DNA of 44,085 nucleotides, taken from Mollicutes bacterium. Its GTDB lineage: Bacteria > Bacillota_I > Bacilli_A > Izemoplasmatales > Izemoplasmataceae. The stretch covers positions 1 through 44,085 of the forward strand of contig PWEL01000020.1 in NCBI GenBank assembly GCA_003553945.1. The letters are read 5' to 3'. A program made the position numbers and the translations under genes. Shown one piece after another: positions 1 to 8,197 of the stretch (within the stretch, counting starts at the first letter, position 1; each line of letters begins with the position of its first letter). Below the pieces are notes generated by a model, which worked only from the letters and a program-made list of their open reading frames with translations, made no database searches and was not told the DNA's origin.

Positions 1-1690
1 CAACGGTCTTCCTGACCCAGGTTCCTTCGTCTGCCGGGTCGTAGTCCTCGCGATAATGCGGGACCACGACATCCTGCTCGGCATCCTCGTCCATATCTAT
101 GAGCGTCCGGCTCATCGTCGCCTGAAGCAGGGCGGAACCGGTCACGTTGTCCCGGTTCTCCTGATAGGTAGCTTCGTCATCGTCTTCGAGCACTGTGAGG
201 TCGACAGTGCCGTCGAACTCGTCGACATCGCCCATCTCAAGCGTGAGCATCGCGACGATGATGTTGTCGATCTCGTCGGTAAGGATGTATTCGAATTCGC
301 CGTCGCCGCCTTCATCGACAATCCTTCTGACCCAGGTGCCGTCATCGACAGTGTCGCCGGCTTCATAGCCTTCCCGGTAATGCGGGACGACGACATCCTG
401 TTCAGGGTCCGCATCCATATCGAGGAGTGTATTGCTGATGGTCGCCTGAAGGGTCGCGGATGCGAGCACTTTCTCGCGGTTCTCTTCATAGACCGCGTCG
501 TCCTCGTCCTCAAGCACCGTGAGGTCGACGGTGCCGTCGAACTCCTCGATGTCCAGAAGGTCAAGCGTCACCATGGAGACGATCAAGGCATCGAGCTCAT
601 CGCGGAGGACATACTCGGTGTCCGTCTCTTCGGTCGCATCACCGACCGTCAAGCGGACAGGCGTTTCGTCGTCCTCCCGGTAGTGCGGGACGACGAGCGT
701 CTCGTCCTCGCCTTCCTCATCGAACTCGATGAGGAGCGTGGAGACCGTGGCCTGAAGGACAGAGGAGGCGAAGACTGTATCGCGGTTATCCTCGTCTTCG
801 AGAATCGCAAGGTCGAACTCGAAATCGATCTCCTCGATGTCATCGAAGTCGCCGAGGACTTCCACCGCGTCGAGCATGGCGGTGATCTCGTCCTTTTCGA
901 GGTATTCGATGTGCGTCTCATCTTCGCCGACGGCGATGCGGACAGGGTCTTCATTCTCCGCATAATGCGGCACTGTCAATGTATCATCCTCATCGGCGGC
1001 GGCGATCAGTTCAGTGGAGATTGTCGCATGCAGTATGGCGGAATCAAGGAAAGCGTCGATGTTGTCGGTGATGGTCGTGTAGTCGAAATCGATCTCCTCG
1101 AAATCGCTGATCTCGAGCGCGACCACGGCGCCCATGAGCGCCTTGAATTCAGCGCGCGAGACATATTCGATATCATCCTCCGCATCGTATGTGCGGACGA
1201 TGGTCTCCTCTATTTCGTCTTCGGGGTCATAATCCTGTGTATAGTGCGGGATGGTCAGCATCTCTTCCTCTTCCTGGGCGAGAATGAAATCGGACGCGGT
1301 CGCATGGAGTATATCGGATGCGAGGATGGCGTCCGCCTTCTCCTCATCCAGCGTTCCGGGGTCTTCTTCAAGGGCCAGGTTCTCTATGAGCGCGGTCTCG
1401 AATTGATCAAAGTCGATGTCATCGAGTCCGAGCGCCATCACGGCGCCGTGGATATTGGTCATCTCCCCGCGGCTCACGACATGGCGGGCCTCCTCGCGCA
1501 CAGTGATCTCCGTCTTGGCGCTCGAAGGGATGACGAGGTCCTCCTCGCCCAGCTCGATGAGCTGATCGCCCAAAGTATGCGCAACAATGTCGGAGGCCAG
1601 GATCGCATTGAACACCGTTTCATCGATGGCGAGCACCTCCTCGACACCGGGGTCCTCGAAGTCGATCTCGGCCGCTACTGAGATGAGCTC
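1..1690 (-). repeat. Tandem ~100-residue protein repeats (six copies seen, more probably outside)
   Basis: Within the giant CvpA-like protein six repeats can be followed. Each has a block of the type 'DELDALIVSMVTLDLLDIEE', then 'LAxLEDEDNRxxVxAS', then 'LQATISNTLLDMD', and ends in VIP or V/TVPHY followed by acidic residues. The VPHY-type motifs lie near 1530 (degenerate, VIPSS), 1243, 961, 681, 376 and 55, giving periods of about 280-325 bases. The copies nearest the window edge are the most alike (VVPHYRED, VVPHYREG, VVPHYRED), which points to recent tandem duplication at that end. No metal site, cysteine or sortase signal is seen in the visible part. Confidence 0.8.
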
Positions 1691-3358
1691 GTTCACCGCA
1701 AGCAGGATGCGGCGCAGTTCCCCTTCCTCGGTGATGGTGTCGTCCTCGACGACGTCGAACCAGAGAATGTCGTCGTGCACGACGAGCATCTCAAGGGCTT
1801 CGAAGTCCTCGGTGTTCTCGAGAAAGCCCCTCATCGAATGGCCGATAAGGTCCGATCCGAGCAGTACAGTGGTGTCGAGCCCTTCTACTTTCGAGAAGAT
1901 GGTGTTGAGGTCGCCCTCGTCGACATCCCCGAGGGTGAGGTCCGTATCGGCGACTGCGCCGAAAACCTCTCCGAAGGCGCGGAACTCTTCATCCCACTCA
2001 AGGTCCTCGGGGACTGTGATCGCGGCCTCTACATCCTCGCCGGCCGTATCCAAAAGGAACTCGAACCCTACGGCCGCGGCGCGGGTGATGGCCTCGGACT
2101 CGGCGAGCTCATCGAAAAGCCCCCTGAAATCGTCGCCTTCGAACGTGACTGTCTCATAGTCCCCCTCGTCCTCCAGCATGCCGGCGCCGGCGACGATGTC
2201 GAACGCCATGGAGGCGATAAGGCCGAGCGAGTCGATCTCGTCGTCCCAGGCGATATCGTAGAGGTCGTCCTCGACATCCTCGTGGAGGTCGACCTCCATG
2301 ATGTCCGCGCCCACGTCGATGCCGAGGGGGATGATCACGGCGAGAAGGTCGGACTGGGAGAGCTTGCCGAATATATCGCGGATCTCGCTGCTTTCGATAT
2401 CAGCGAGGTCGTCCGTCTCGAAAAACTCCGAATTCAAGGCGATCGCGGCGCTCTCGGCGAATATGGATAGCTCGTTACGGAACGCGATGGAGCGGTCACG
2501 ATAATCGAAAGAGAAGATGGAATCGAAAAGGTGAAGATGGAGTTCGAGCCCTTCCTCCATATGCGGCGAGTGCACGCGGAAAAGCCCCGCACCCTGCACG
2601 AACGGGCTTGACTCATAGCCCTCGGTGAGGTCCCGGAGGTCTTCGAGGAGGACTTCCACATCTTCATCGAGGATGTCATCGAGCTCCTCCTGCGCTACAT
2701 CGGCGGTCGAGACCAGGGTCGAATCTTCAGGCGCATGCGCGCTGTCGTCCCCGATCGTGAGCAGCGCTGTGAAACTGCCGGTGATGCTCATGAGGCCGCC
2801 GAGGAAGATAAGCAGCACATACACGCTCACAAGGCCGTTGACGACACCGACAGCGCCGCCGAGGAGGCGTCTTTTCTTCTTGCCCCTTTTCTTCTGCGAG
2901 GGAAGGATGATCAGCCGCAGGATGAAGAAGAAAAGATGATAAAGAAGCCTGAACACAGTGAAATAGACTATGAAATAGACAATCTTGACGACGAACATGG
3001 CCAGTCCCTCGGTGAACGCGACGAACTCGGGATTGTCGAGCGCCACAGCGAGGTCGTCGGTAAGCAGACCGCCCAGCACTGCGATGAACGCCTCCGAGAA
3101 GCTGTCGCTGCCGGAGACCTCCGGCGCTACGGCGGCGAGCTGTTCGATGAGGATGCCCGACTGCATGTTCCATATGAAGGATACGACAAGATCGAGCGTC
3201 AGGAAGAAGAATACAAAGAATACCACCTTCACGATCAAGTGATAGATGGAGTTGCGGAACCCCCGGATCAGACCGAAGAATACCGCCAAGAGGACTATAA
3301 AAGTGAACAACAGGGTGAAGAGCATCTGATAATCAAGGCCCGCAGGCAAATCGACCAT
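1..3358 (-). CDS. Giant CvpA-like membrane protein with tandem repeats (partial, 3' end outside window)
   Basis: An open frame of at least 1,119 codons starts at ATG 3358 and has no stop before the left edge, so the C-terminus is missing. The start reads MVDLPAGLDYQMLF. Hydrophobic segments lie near residues 12-32, 42-63, 120-150 and 168-190, with a basic loop (KKRGKKKRR) near 156-164; this four-helix pattern with the 'GLIRGF' start resembles CvpA/colicin-V-production family proteins, normally only 160-200 residues. After residue 200 the chain is hydrophilic and strongly acidic, and from about residue 555 it consists of ~93-108-residue repeats ending in a VPHY motif. The long tail is probably on the outer face (inference). 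CvpA proteins are linked to envelope homeostasis, but the family hit here covers only the first ~200 residues. It is preceded by its own promoter. The frame is certain; the CvpA assignment is moderate and the tail is not recognised. Confidence 0.8.
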   Translation of the reverse strand, partial: MVDLPAGLDYQMLFTLLFTFIVLLAVFFGLIRGFRNSIYHLIVKVVFFVFFFLTLDLVVSFIWNMQSGILIEQLAAVAPEVSGSDSFSEAFIAVLGGLLTDDLAVALDNPEFVAFTEGLAMFVVKIVYFIVYFTVFRLLYHLFFFILRLIILPSQKKRGKKKRRLLGGAVGVVNGLVSVYVLLIFLGGLMSITGSFTALLTIGDDSAHAPEDSTLVSTADVAQEELDDILDEDVEVLLEDLRDLTEGYESSPFVQGAGLFRVHSPHMEEGLELHLHLFDSIFSFDYRDRSIAFRNELSIFAESAAIALNSEFFETDDLADIESSEIRDIFGKLSQSDLLAVIIPLGIDVGADIMEVDLHEDVEDDLYDIAWDDEIDSLGLIASMAFDIVAGAGMLEDEGDYETVTFEGDDFRGLFDELAESEAITRAAAVGFEFLLDTAGEDVEAAITVPEDLEWDEEFRAFGEVFGAVADTDLTLGDVDEGDLNTIFSKVEGLDTTVLLGSDLIGHSMRGFLENTEDFEALEMLVVHDDILWFDVVEDDTITEEGELRRILLAVNELISVAAEIDFEDPGVEEVLAIDETVFNAILASDIVAHTLGDQLIELGEEDLVIPSSAKTEITVREEARHVVSRGEMTNIHGAVMALGLDDIDFDQFETALIENLALEEDPGTLDEEKADAILASDILHATASDFILAQEEEEMLTIPHYTQDYDPEDEIEETIVRTYDAEDDIEYVSRAEFKALMGAVVALEISDFEEIDFDYTTITDNIDAFLDSAILHATISTELIAAADEDDTLTVPHYAENEDPVRIAVGEDETHIEYLEKDEITAMLDAVEVLGDFDDIEEIDFEFDLAILEDEDNRDTVFASSVLQATVSTLLIEFDEEGEDETLVVPHYREDDETPVRLTVGDATEETDTEYVLRDELDALIVSMVTLDLLDIEEFDGTVDLTVLEDEDDAVYEENREKVLASATLQATISNTLLDMDADPEQDVVVPHYREGYEAGDTVDDGTWVRRIVDEGGDGEFEYILTDEIDNIIVAMLTLEMGDVDEFDGTVDLTVLEDDDEATYQENRDNVTGSALLQATMSRTLIDMDEDAEQDVVVPHYREDYDPADEGTWVRKTV

Positions 3359-3419
3359 GGCTAAAACCCCTTTTCAATCTATTCAATTCATACGATAAAC
3401 TTTGAAAGTCTTTATAATC

Positions 3420-3448
3420 ATTATATAACATGCGCGCGTTTTTCAAAA
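3420..3448 (-). promoter_or_regulatory. Probable sigma-A promoter of the CvpA-like gene
   Basis: On the minus strand TTTTGA (3443-3448) and a perfect TATAAT (3420-3425) are separated by 17 bases, about 60 bases upstream of ATG 3358. Confidence 0.5.
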
Positions 3449-3474
3449 CACAATACGCATAAAAGTAAAAAAAT

Positions 3475-3509
3475 CCCGGACAACTCAGAGCTTGCGCCGG
3501 GAGTCCGGG
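3475..3509 (-). terminator. Terminator of the psuK-psuG-ligase operon
   Basis: Minus-strand arms CCCGGAC (3503-3509) and GTCCGGG (3475-3481) are followed by ATTTTTTT. It lies just after the stop at 3514. Confidence 0.7.
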
Positions 3510-3513
3510 GATA

Positions 3514-4911
3514 TCAGTAGGTCGCTTCACGGCGCAATGCCTCATCGGCTTGCAATCTGTCATTGTGCCTATCGAGCACCATGAAAAGATGCAGGACCAT
3601 CGCCATGTAGGGAAGCGGCGCATAGTAACCGACGTTCACCATCGAATACGCGGCGAATCCGCCGACGGCGATCAGCAGGAAGGCATGGAAATACCCGGGA
3701 AACCTAAGAAGCGTCCGGACCCGGACGAAGGCCTGATAGAGATAGGCGGCGGCACCGGCGAGCCCGAGGCTCGCAAGCGTCTGAAAGAGCGTCGAGTAAT
3801 ACCAATGGATCGTCATCGGGCCGCCGGGTTCTCCGTGCTCGCCCTCATCCGCAAGCCCCTGTCCGAAAAGGGGGGCCTCCCGGAACTTCTCCATGGCCTC
3901 GCGGTAGCGCACCGCTCTTCCTTCCTCGGAATCGATGTCGCTCGCCCGCTCCACCGTCCGAGCGAGGACGGTCCTCGAATCGATCTCCAGCGCTTCGAAC
4001 GTGAAGAAAAGTGCCAGCAGAAGGAGCGCGAACGTCATGATGAGCCGCCAGCGCTTTTCCCCCGATAGGATCAGCGTGAACGCGAGGAGAAAGGGGAACA
4101 CCGCTGTGCCGAAGATGATCCCCCCGCGCGAGTGCGAGAGGACGAGCGCGGCGTACTGCAGCACGCCGAGGACGAAATAGGGGATGCTGTTGTCGCGGGT
4201 GACGGCCATGTAGAAAGAGAAGGGCATCGAAAGCAAAAGGAAGTTCGTCATATTGTTCCGCCATTGGAAATAGCGTCCGGGGCCTTCCTCCATGAACACC
4301 TCGAGATGTTCATGGATGCCGCTCAGAAACAGCACGAGCCCCATCACGCCGACGCCGACCATCATCTTCGCCGCATAGGGCGCGAGGTCCTCCTTCCGCG
4401 GAAGATACGCCTCCAACAGCACATAGATGCCAAGCATGCCAAAGCCGAGGAAGAAGACATAATAGAGGGCGGGCAGGGTGAAATTATCCCGCAAGGGATT
4501 CGCGAAAAGCCCGCCGAGGGTCATAGCGACCGCCACAGCGAGCGTGGGCTTGAAGAAGGTGCCGAATTTGAAGTCCGGCTTGAAAGCGATCAGATGGAAC
4601 AGGAAGGCGGCCCCGAGGATGACACCGCCGGGGATGAGGGGGAGAAAGGTCTCCACCGCCTCCCCTTGAAAGCGGAGGGGCACCATCCCCGTCACTGAGG
4701 CGCCCACGAGCATGGGCATGAAATCCCGGCAGAGCGCTATACTCAAAGCGACCGTGACAAGCAGAAAATAAAGCGCCTCGATCTCATAGGAGAACGCAAA
4801 GCCGAACGCGCCGATGCCGACGACGAGGGCGATATAGGCGTACGAATGGAAAAAGGGCCTGAGTCGCTCGATGATGCGCGCGAAAAAGGGGAAGCGTTCA
4901 AGATCGAGCAT
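3514..4911 (-). CDS. O-antigen ligase-like (Wzy_C) polytopic membrane protein
   Basis: A 465-residue protein starting at ATG 4911 (MLDLERFPFF), which overlaps the end of psuG by 14 bases; the longer upstream frame lies inside psuG and is not hydrophobic. There are about ten to eleven hydrophobic segments. The motif 'LSHSRGGIIFG' near residue 240 and the later 'PMTIHWYYSTLFQTLASLG' region, where ligases carry a conserved His in a large outer loop, are typical of the O-antigen ligase/polymerase superfamily. Such proteins transfer or polymerise lipid-linked glycans at the outer face of the membrane; in Gram-positive relatives they serve teichuronic or exopolysaccharide synthesis or are of unknown role. 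It is translationally coupled to psuG, an unusual partner. No glycosyltransferases lie nearby, so the substrate cannot be inferred. Confidence 0.75.
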   Translation of the reverse strand: MLDLERFPFFARIIERLRPFFHSYAYIALVVGIGAFGFAFSYEIEALYFLLVTVALSIALCRDFMPMLVGASVTGMVPLRFQGEAVETFLPLIPGGVILGAAFLFHLIAFKPDFKFGTFFKPTLAVAVAMTLGGLFANPLRDNFTLPALYYVFFLGFGMLGIYVLLEAYLPRKEDLAPYAAKMMVGVGVMGLVLFLSGIHEHLEVFMEEGPGRYFQWRNNMTNFLLLSMPFSFYMAVTRDNSIPYFVLGVLQYAALVLSHSRGGIIFGTAVFPFLLAFTLILSGEKRWRLIMTFALLLLALFFTFEALEIDSRTVLARTVERASDIDSEEGRAVRYREAMEKFREAPLFGQGLADEGEHGEPGGPMTIHWYYSTLFQTLASLGLAGAAAYLYQAFVRVRTLLRFPGYFHAFLLIAVGGFAAYSMVNVGYYAPLPYMAMVLHLFMVLDRHNDRLQADEALRREATY

Positions 4912-5833
4912 TATGCATCCGCTCCCGTTCGATGAGCGCTTTGGCGATCTTTGCAGCGAGCGCTGCGTTGTTATAGACAAGTTCAAGGTTCGCGCGCAGG
5001 CTGTCGCCTCCGGTCGCCGATTCAATACGTGAAAGCAGGAACGGGGTGACCTCCTTGCCCTTGATCCCCTTCTGCGACGCCTCCTTCAGGGCAACCTCGA
5101 TAATCTGCTCGATGGTCGAGGCCGGCAGGGCGTGTTCATGAGGGATGGGGTTGGCGACGACAATGCCGCTCTTCAAGCCGAGTGCACGTTTGCTTTGAAA
5201 GAGCGCCGCCACGTCTTTAGAATCATCGAGTCGCACAGGCGTCTCGATGCCGCTTTCGCGGCTGTAGAACGCCGGGAGCTCGTCAGTCCGATAGCCGATG
5301 ACCTCGACACCCTGCGTCTCCAGAACTTCCATCGTCGACGGGAGGTCGAGGATCGCCTTCGCGCCGGCGCATACCACGCAGACACTGGTGTCGGCGAGCG
5401 TTTCGAGGTCCGCCGAGACATCGAACGACTCGGAGGCGCCGCGATGCACACCGCCTATGCCGCCGGTGGCGAATACATCGATGCCGGCCGCCCTCGCGAT
5501 ATGCATCGTCGCGGCGACGGTCGTCCCCGCGTGTCTTTTTAAGATGCGCATATAAGAGAGGTCGCGCGTCGAGGCCTTGTGGACACCGTCCGACTTCGCC
5601 AGGGTCTCGAGCGACGCACGGTCGAGACCCACTCTCACATCGCCGTCCACGACGGCGATGGTGGCCGGGACAGCGCCCGCCTCGCGGATGATCCCTTCCG
5701 TGTTCAGCGCCATATCGATATTGGCAGGATGCGGCATGCCGTGGGTGATGATCGTCGACTCGAGCGCCACCACGGGCGTGCCTTCCCCAAGCGCTTTCCT
5801 TACTTCTTCCTTGATATAGAGGGCTTTCATCAT
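4898..5833 (-). CDS. psuG: Pseudouridine-5'-phosphate glycosidase
   Basis: A 311-residue cytosolic enzyme of the usual family length. PsuG reversibly cleaves pseudouridine 5'-phosphate to uracil and ribose 5-phosphate, breaking the C-C glycosidic bond. Residues matching the E. coli catalytic set are present: Glu25 in VALESTI, Lys86 in VHKAST, Asp142 (metal) in VSADLETL and Lys159 in CAGAKAILDLP. The glycine-rich FATGGIGGVHRG segment is also conserved. The start overlaps the psuK stop: ATG 5833 (ATGA overlap) or ATG 5830. With psuK upstream it forms the complete two-step route for pseudouridine salvage, so RNA-derived pseudouridine can feed uracil and pentose pools. Confidence 0.96.
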   Translation of the reverse strand: MMKALYIKEEVRKALGEGTPVVALESTIITHGMPHPANIDMALNTEGIIREAGAVPATIAVVDGDVRVGLDRASLETLAKSDGVHKASTRDLSYMRILKRHAGTTVAATMHIARAAGIDVFATGGIGGVHRGASESFDVSADLETLADTSVCVVCAGAKAILDLPSTMEVLETQGVEVIGYRTDELPAFYSRESGIETPVRLDDSKDVAALFQSKRALGLKSGIVVANPIPHEHALPASTIEQIIEVALKEASQKGIKGKEVTPFLLSRIESATGGDSLRANLELVYNNAALAAKIAKALIERERMHNARS

Positions 5834-6681
5834 ATATGCCTCGCTTCCTTTTCAAGCATCTTTACGGTCAATGAGGGCGACACCGCATCGGGGCTTTTTA
5901 GCGTCAATGCAGCAGCGGCCATGCCGTATCGGAGGGCGTCGACGCCCTTCAGTTCACCGTAGATGATCCCGGCGAGCAATGCATCGCCGGCACCTTGCGT
6001 GCGGACGACCTTTAAATCATCGAGCCGCATCGTCCGGCCGGTATTCACATGCGTGACACCCGCCTTCCCGCGGCTCATATATAGGGTGGTCCCTTGTGAG
6101 AGGATATGTTCCGCGCCACCGAGGGCCTCTACTTCCTCTTCGGTCGCCTTGAGCACATCGATGTGTCCGAGGAATGGATAAAGCCGCCCCGCCTTCTCAG
6201 GCGACACCGCATCCGCATAGATCTGTCCCCCCGTGGCAGTTTTGAAGACTTCCTCCAACAAGAATGCGGGCAAGTTGCCTTCGATCACGACAATATCCCC
6301 GAAAGAAGCCTGCGAGGTGAACATATCGAGTCCCGCTTCATCGATCGATTCAAGCGCGCCTGTATCGGCGATGCCGATTATATCCTCGCCATCAGGGCCG
6401 AATATGGCTATATAGGAAGATGTCGCGGAGGCGGGATGCGCATGCAGTGTGATGTCATGCATGGCGGCATTCTCCCTCAGAAGCCTCCCGGCGTGATCAT
6501 CGCCGAGGGCCGTGCAAAGCGATACATGACATCCGAGACGTGCGAGGTTCTCGGCCACATTCCTCGCCACGCCGCCGAGCGATGTCCCGATGCGGCCCGG
6601 GTTGGAGACACCCGGTACGGGTGAAGTTTCAGCGACGCCGAGATAGTCAATGTTCGCGGCGCCGAGGACAATGATATGCAT
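5830..6681 (-). CDS. psuK: PfkB-family carbohydrate kinase, probable pseudouridine kinase
   Basis: A 283-residue ribokinase-fold protein starting MHIIVLGAANIDYLG, with RBS AGGAGG eight bases upstream of ATG 6681. PfkB signature 1 is seen at GGVARNVAENLARLG and signature 2 at TQGAGDALLAG, whose Asp is the catalytic base. Position directly ahead of and overlapping psuG identifies the substrate as pseudouridine, phosphorylated to the 5'-phosphate that PsuG splits. Signature 2 begins R-T-Q rather than the commoner D-T-x, a small deviation outside the catalytic Asp. It is the first gene of the psuK-psuG-ligase operon. Confidence 0.9.
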   Translation of the reverse strand: MHIIVLGAANIDYLGVAETSPVPGVSNPGRIGTSLGGVARNVAENLARLGCHVSLCTALGDDHAGRLLRENAAMHDITLHAHPASATSSYIAIFGPDGEDIIGIADTGALESIDEAGLDMFTSQASFGDIVVIEGNLPAFLLEEVFKTATGGQIYADAVSPEKAGRLYPFLGHIDVLKATEEEVEALGGAEHILSQGTTLYMSRGKAGVTHVNTGRTMRLDDLKVVRTQGAGDALLAGIIYGELKGVDALRYGMAAAALTLKSPDAVSPSLTVKMLEKEARHI

Positions 6682-6702
6682 CGCCTCGCCTCCTTGAATT
6701 TC

Positions 6703-6732
6703 ATTCTACACCTTTGAACGCCCTCAAATCAA
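6703..6732 (-). promoter_or_regulatory. Promoter of the psuK operon
   Basis: Minus strand TTGATT (6727-6732), 18-base spacer, TAGAAT (6703-6708) preceded by TG, 22 bases ahead of the psuK start. It lies immediately downstream of the MATE gene terminator. Confidence 0.55.
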
Positions 6733-6739
6733 GAAAAAA

Positions 6740-6761
6740 AGCTGAAGGAAACCTTCAGCTT
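6740..6761 (-). terminator. Terminator of the MATE gene, overlapping its stop codon
   Basis: Minus-strand AAGCTGAAGG, loop TTT, CCTTCAGCT followed by TTTTTTTC. The TGA stop at 6755-6757 lies in the first arm. Confidence 0.85.
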
Positions 6762-8146
6762 GTTGCGGCGGCGCGTTTCAAGGTGCGCATCTCATGTGTA
6801 TAGAAAGCGAACGATACAGCGCCCGCGGAGAAATCGGCCGCGAAAAAGGCGAGCCAGACGCCGGTGACGCCCAGGCCGAACCCATAGGTGAAGAGCAGTG
6901 AGAAGGGGACGTAGAAGGCGAAGCGCCTGAGCACGGAGACGATGAACGCGCGTCGCGCGTACCCCATGGCCTGATAGACGCTCGAAAGCAGGATGGGGAA
7001 CACAGCGAAGACGAAGCCGAGGGCGACGAACCTGAACGCCCGTGCGCCTTCCTCTATGAACATCGGAGATGGTGCGTCGGAAAAGATGGAGAACAGGGGC
7101 TCGGCGAAAAAGAGCACCATGAAAAAGACAAAGGCGAAATAGATCACCATGAGCCGCACACCGAAACGGATGCCTTCACGGAGCCTTCCATAGAAGGCGG
7201 CCCCGAAATTGAAGCCGACAATGGGGATCAGACCCTGCACAAGGCCGAACCCCGGCATCAAAGAGAACCGCATCAGACGGTTGATGACGCCGAATATGGA
7301 GATATACATCGCCGCCTGGCCGACGGGCGCGAACACGCCGAGAAGATTGTTGACGATGATGATGAGGATGCCGCCGAGCGAGACCCTGACAAAGGAAGGG
7401 AAGCCGATCTTCATGATCTCCACGATCATCGGCGGGTCGACTTTGTGCAGCGATGGCAGGTGGATGCCGAGCGCCGATTCCGGCCGGTGCGCCATGATGA
7501 TCACAAAGAGGAAGGACGCGGTCTTGGCGATGCCGGTCGCCATGGCGGCGCCGCGGACGCCGAGACCGAGGAACCCATCGAAGATGAAGAACGGGTCGAG
7601 GAGGATATTGAGACCAGCGCCGATCATCAGCGATATCATCGCCACATTCGCCCGGCCTTCGGCGCGCGTCAAATGATTGAAAGTGATAGAGAGCGAATAA
7701 GGGACCAGGGCGATCAGAATGACGCTCAGATATTCCCTGGCATAATGAATATTATCATCGACCGCACCGAAGAGCTGAAGGAGCTCTTCGATGAAGATGA
7801 GCGAGACGACGGCGATCACTGTCGAGATCACGATATTGGAAAGCAGCGCCATGTTCACGACGCGTTTCATTCTCTGCTTGTCGCCGGCGCCGTAGGCGCG
7901 GGCGAACACGGACGCGCTCCCGATGCCTATCATCAACCCCAGAGAGAGCACGATGAGCTGTATGGGATAGGCAATGGACAAGGCGCCGATGGCCTCTTCG
8001 TTGACGCCCTGCCCGACAAAAATGGTGTCGACAAGGTTATAAAGCGCATTAAAAACCATCGCGGCGATCGCCGGGATGGAGAGTTTTATGAGGAGTCTGC
8101 GGACATTCATGTGTCCCAGCATTCTACTGCGTTCCTGTTCATCCAT
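6755..8146 (-). CDS. MATE-family multidrug/toxin efflux protein
   Basis: A 463-residue polytopic membrane protein with about twelve hydrophobic segments, the normal length for MATE transporters. The first half contains 'LSIPAIAAMVFNALYNLVDTIFVG' (in part), the family hallmark of helix 1-2, and 'RAEGRANVAMISLMIGAGLNILLDP' in part; the second half repeats the pattern ('GFGLVQGLIPIVGFNFGA'). MATE proteins export cationic compounds using a Na+ or H+ gradient. The start at ATG 8146 has GGGGTGA upstream. It stands alone between its own promoter and a terminator. A palindrome overlaps its -35 box, so it may be controlled by an unlinked repressor. The substrate cannot be read from the sequence. Confidence 0.93.
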   Translation of the reverse strand: MDEQERSRMLGHMNVRRLLIKLSIPAIAAMVFNALYNLVDTIFVGQGVNEEAIGALSIAYPIQLIVLSLGLMIGIGSASVFARAYGAGDKQRMKRVVNMALLSNIVISTVIAVVSLIFIEELLQLFGAVDDNIHYAREYLSVILIALVPYSLSITFNHLTRAEGRANVAMISLMIGAGLNILLDPFFIFDGFLGLGVRGAAMATGIAKTASFLFVIIMAHRPESALGIHLPSLHKVDPPMIVEIMKIGFPSFVRVSLGGILIIIVNNLLGVFAPVGQAAMYISIFGVINRLMRFSLMPGFGLVQGLIPIVGFNFGAAFYGRLREGIRFGVRLMVIYFAFVFFMVLFFAEPLFSIFSDAPSPMFIEEGARAFRFVALGFVFAVFPILLSSVYQAMGYARRAFIVSVLRRFAFYVPFSLLFTYGFGLGVTGVWLAFFAADFSAGAVSFAFYTHEMRTLKRAAATS

Positions 8147-8163
8147 GTCGATTCACCCCGCGT

Positions 8164-8191
8164 AGTATAACATGTACAGGCGTCCTGTAAA
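8164..8191 (-). promoter_or_regulatory. MATE gene promoter with overlapping 15-bp palindrome
   Basis: Minus strand TTTACA (8186-8191), 16 bases, TG-extended TATACT (8164-8169). The palindrome TACAGG-CGT-CCTGTA (8175-8189) covers the -35 edge and spacer, where a repressor would sit. It has no U-tract, so it is a poor terminator for the upstream gene. Confidence 0.55.
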
Positions 8192-8197
8192 CACGAT

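Noticed and set aside
56-1681. Long plus-strand open frame (541 codons) at the left edge
   Set aside because: It is codon-aligned antisense to the repeat region of the giant minus-strand protein; it has no RBS, and its composition reflects the reverse complement of Asp/Glu/Val-rich codons.
1-1690. Periodic DNA at the left edge considered as a CRISPR-like or non-coding repeat
   Set aside because: The ~280-325-base period is a multiple of coding repeats in one open frame; no short identical repeats with unique spacers are present.
8175-8189. Palindrome before the MATE gene considered as terminator of the ydbT gene
   Set aside because: No U-tract follows it on the minus strand, and it lies inside the promoter of the MATE gene.
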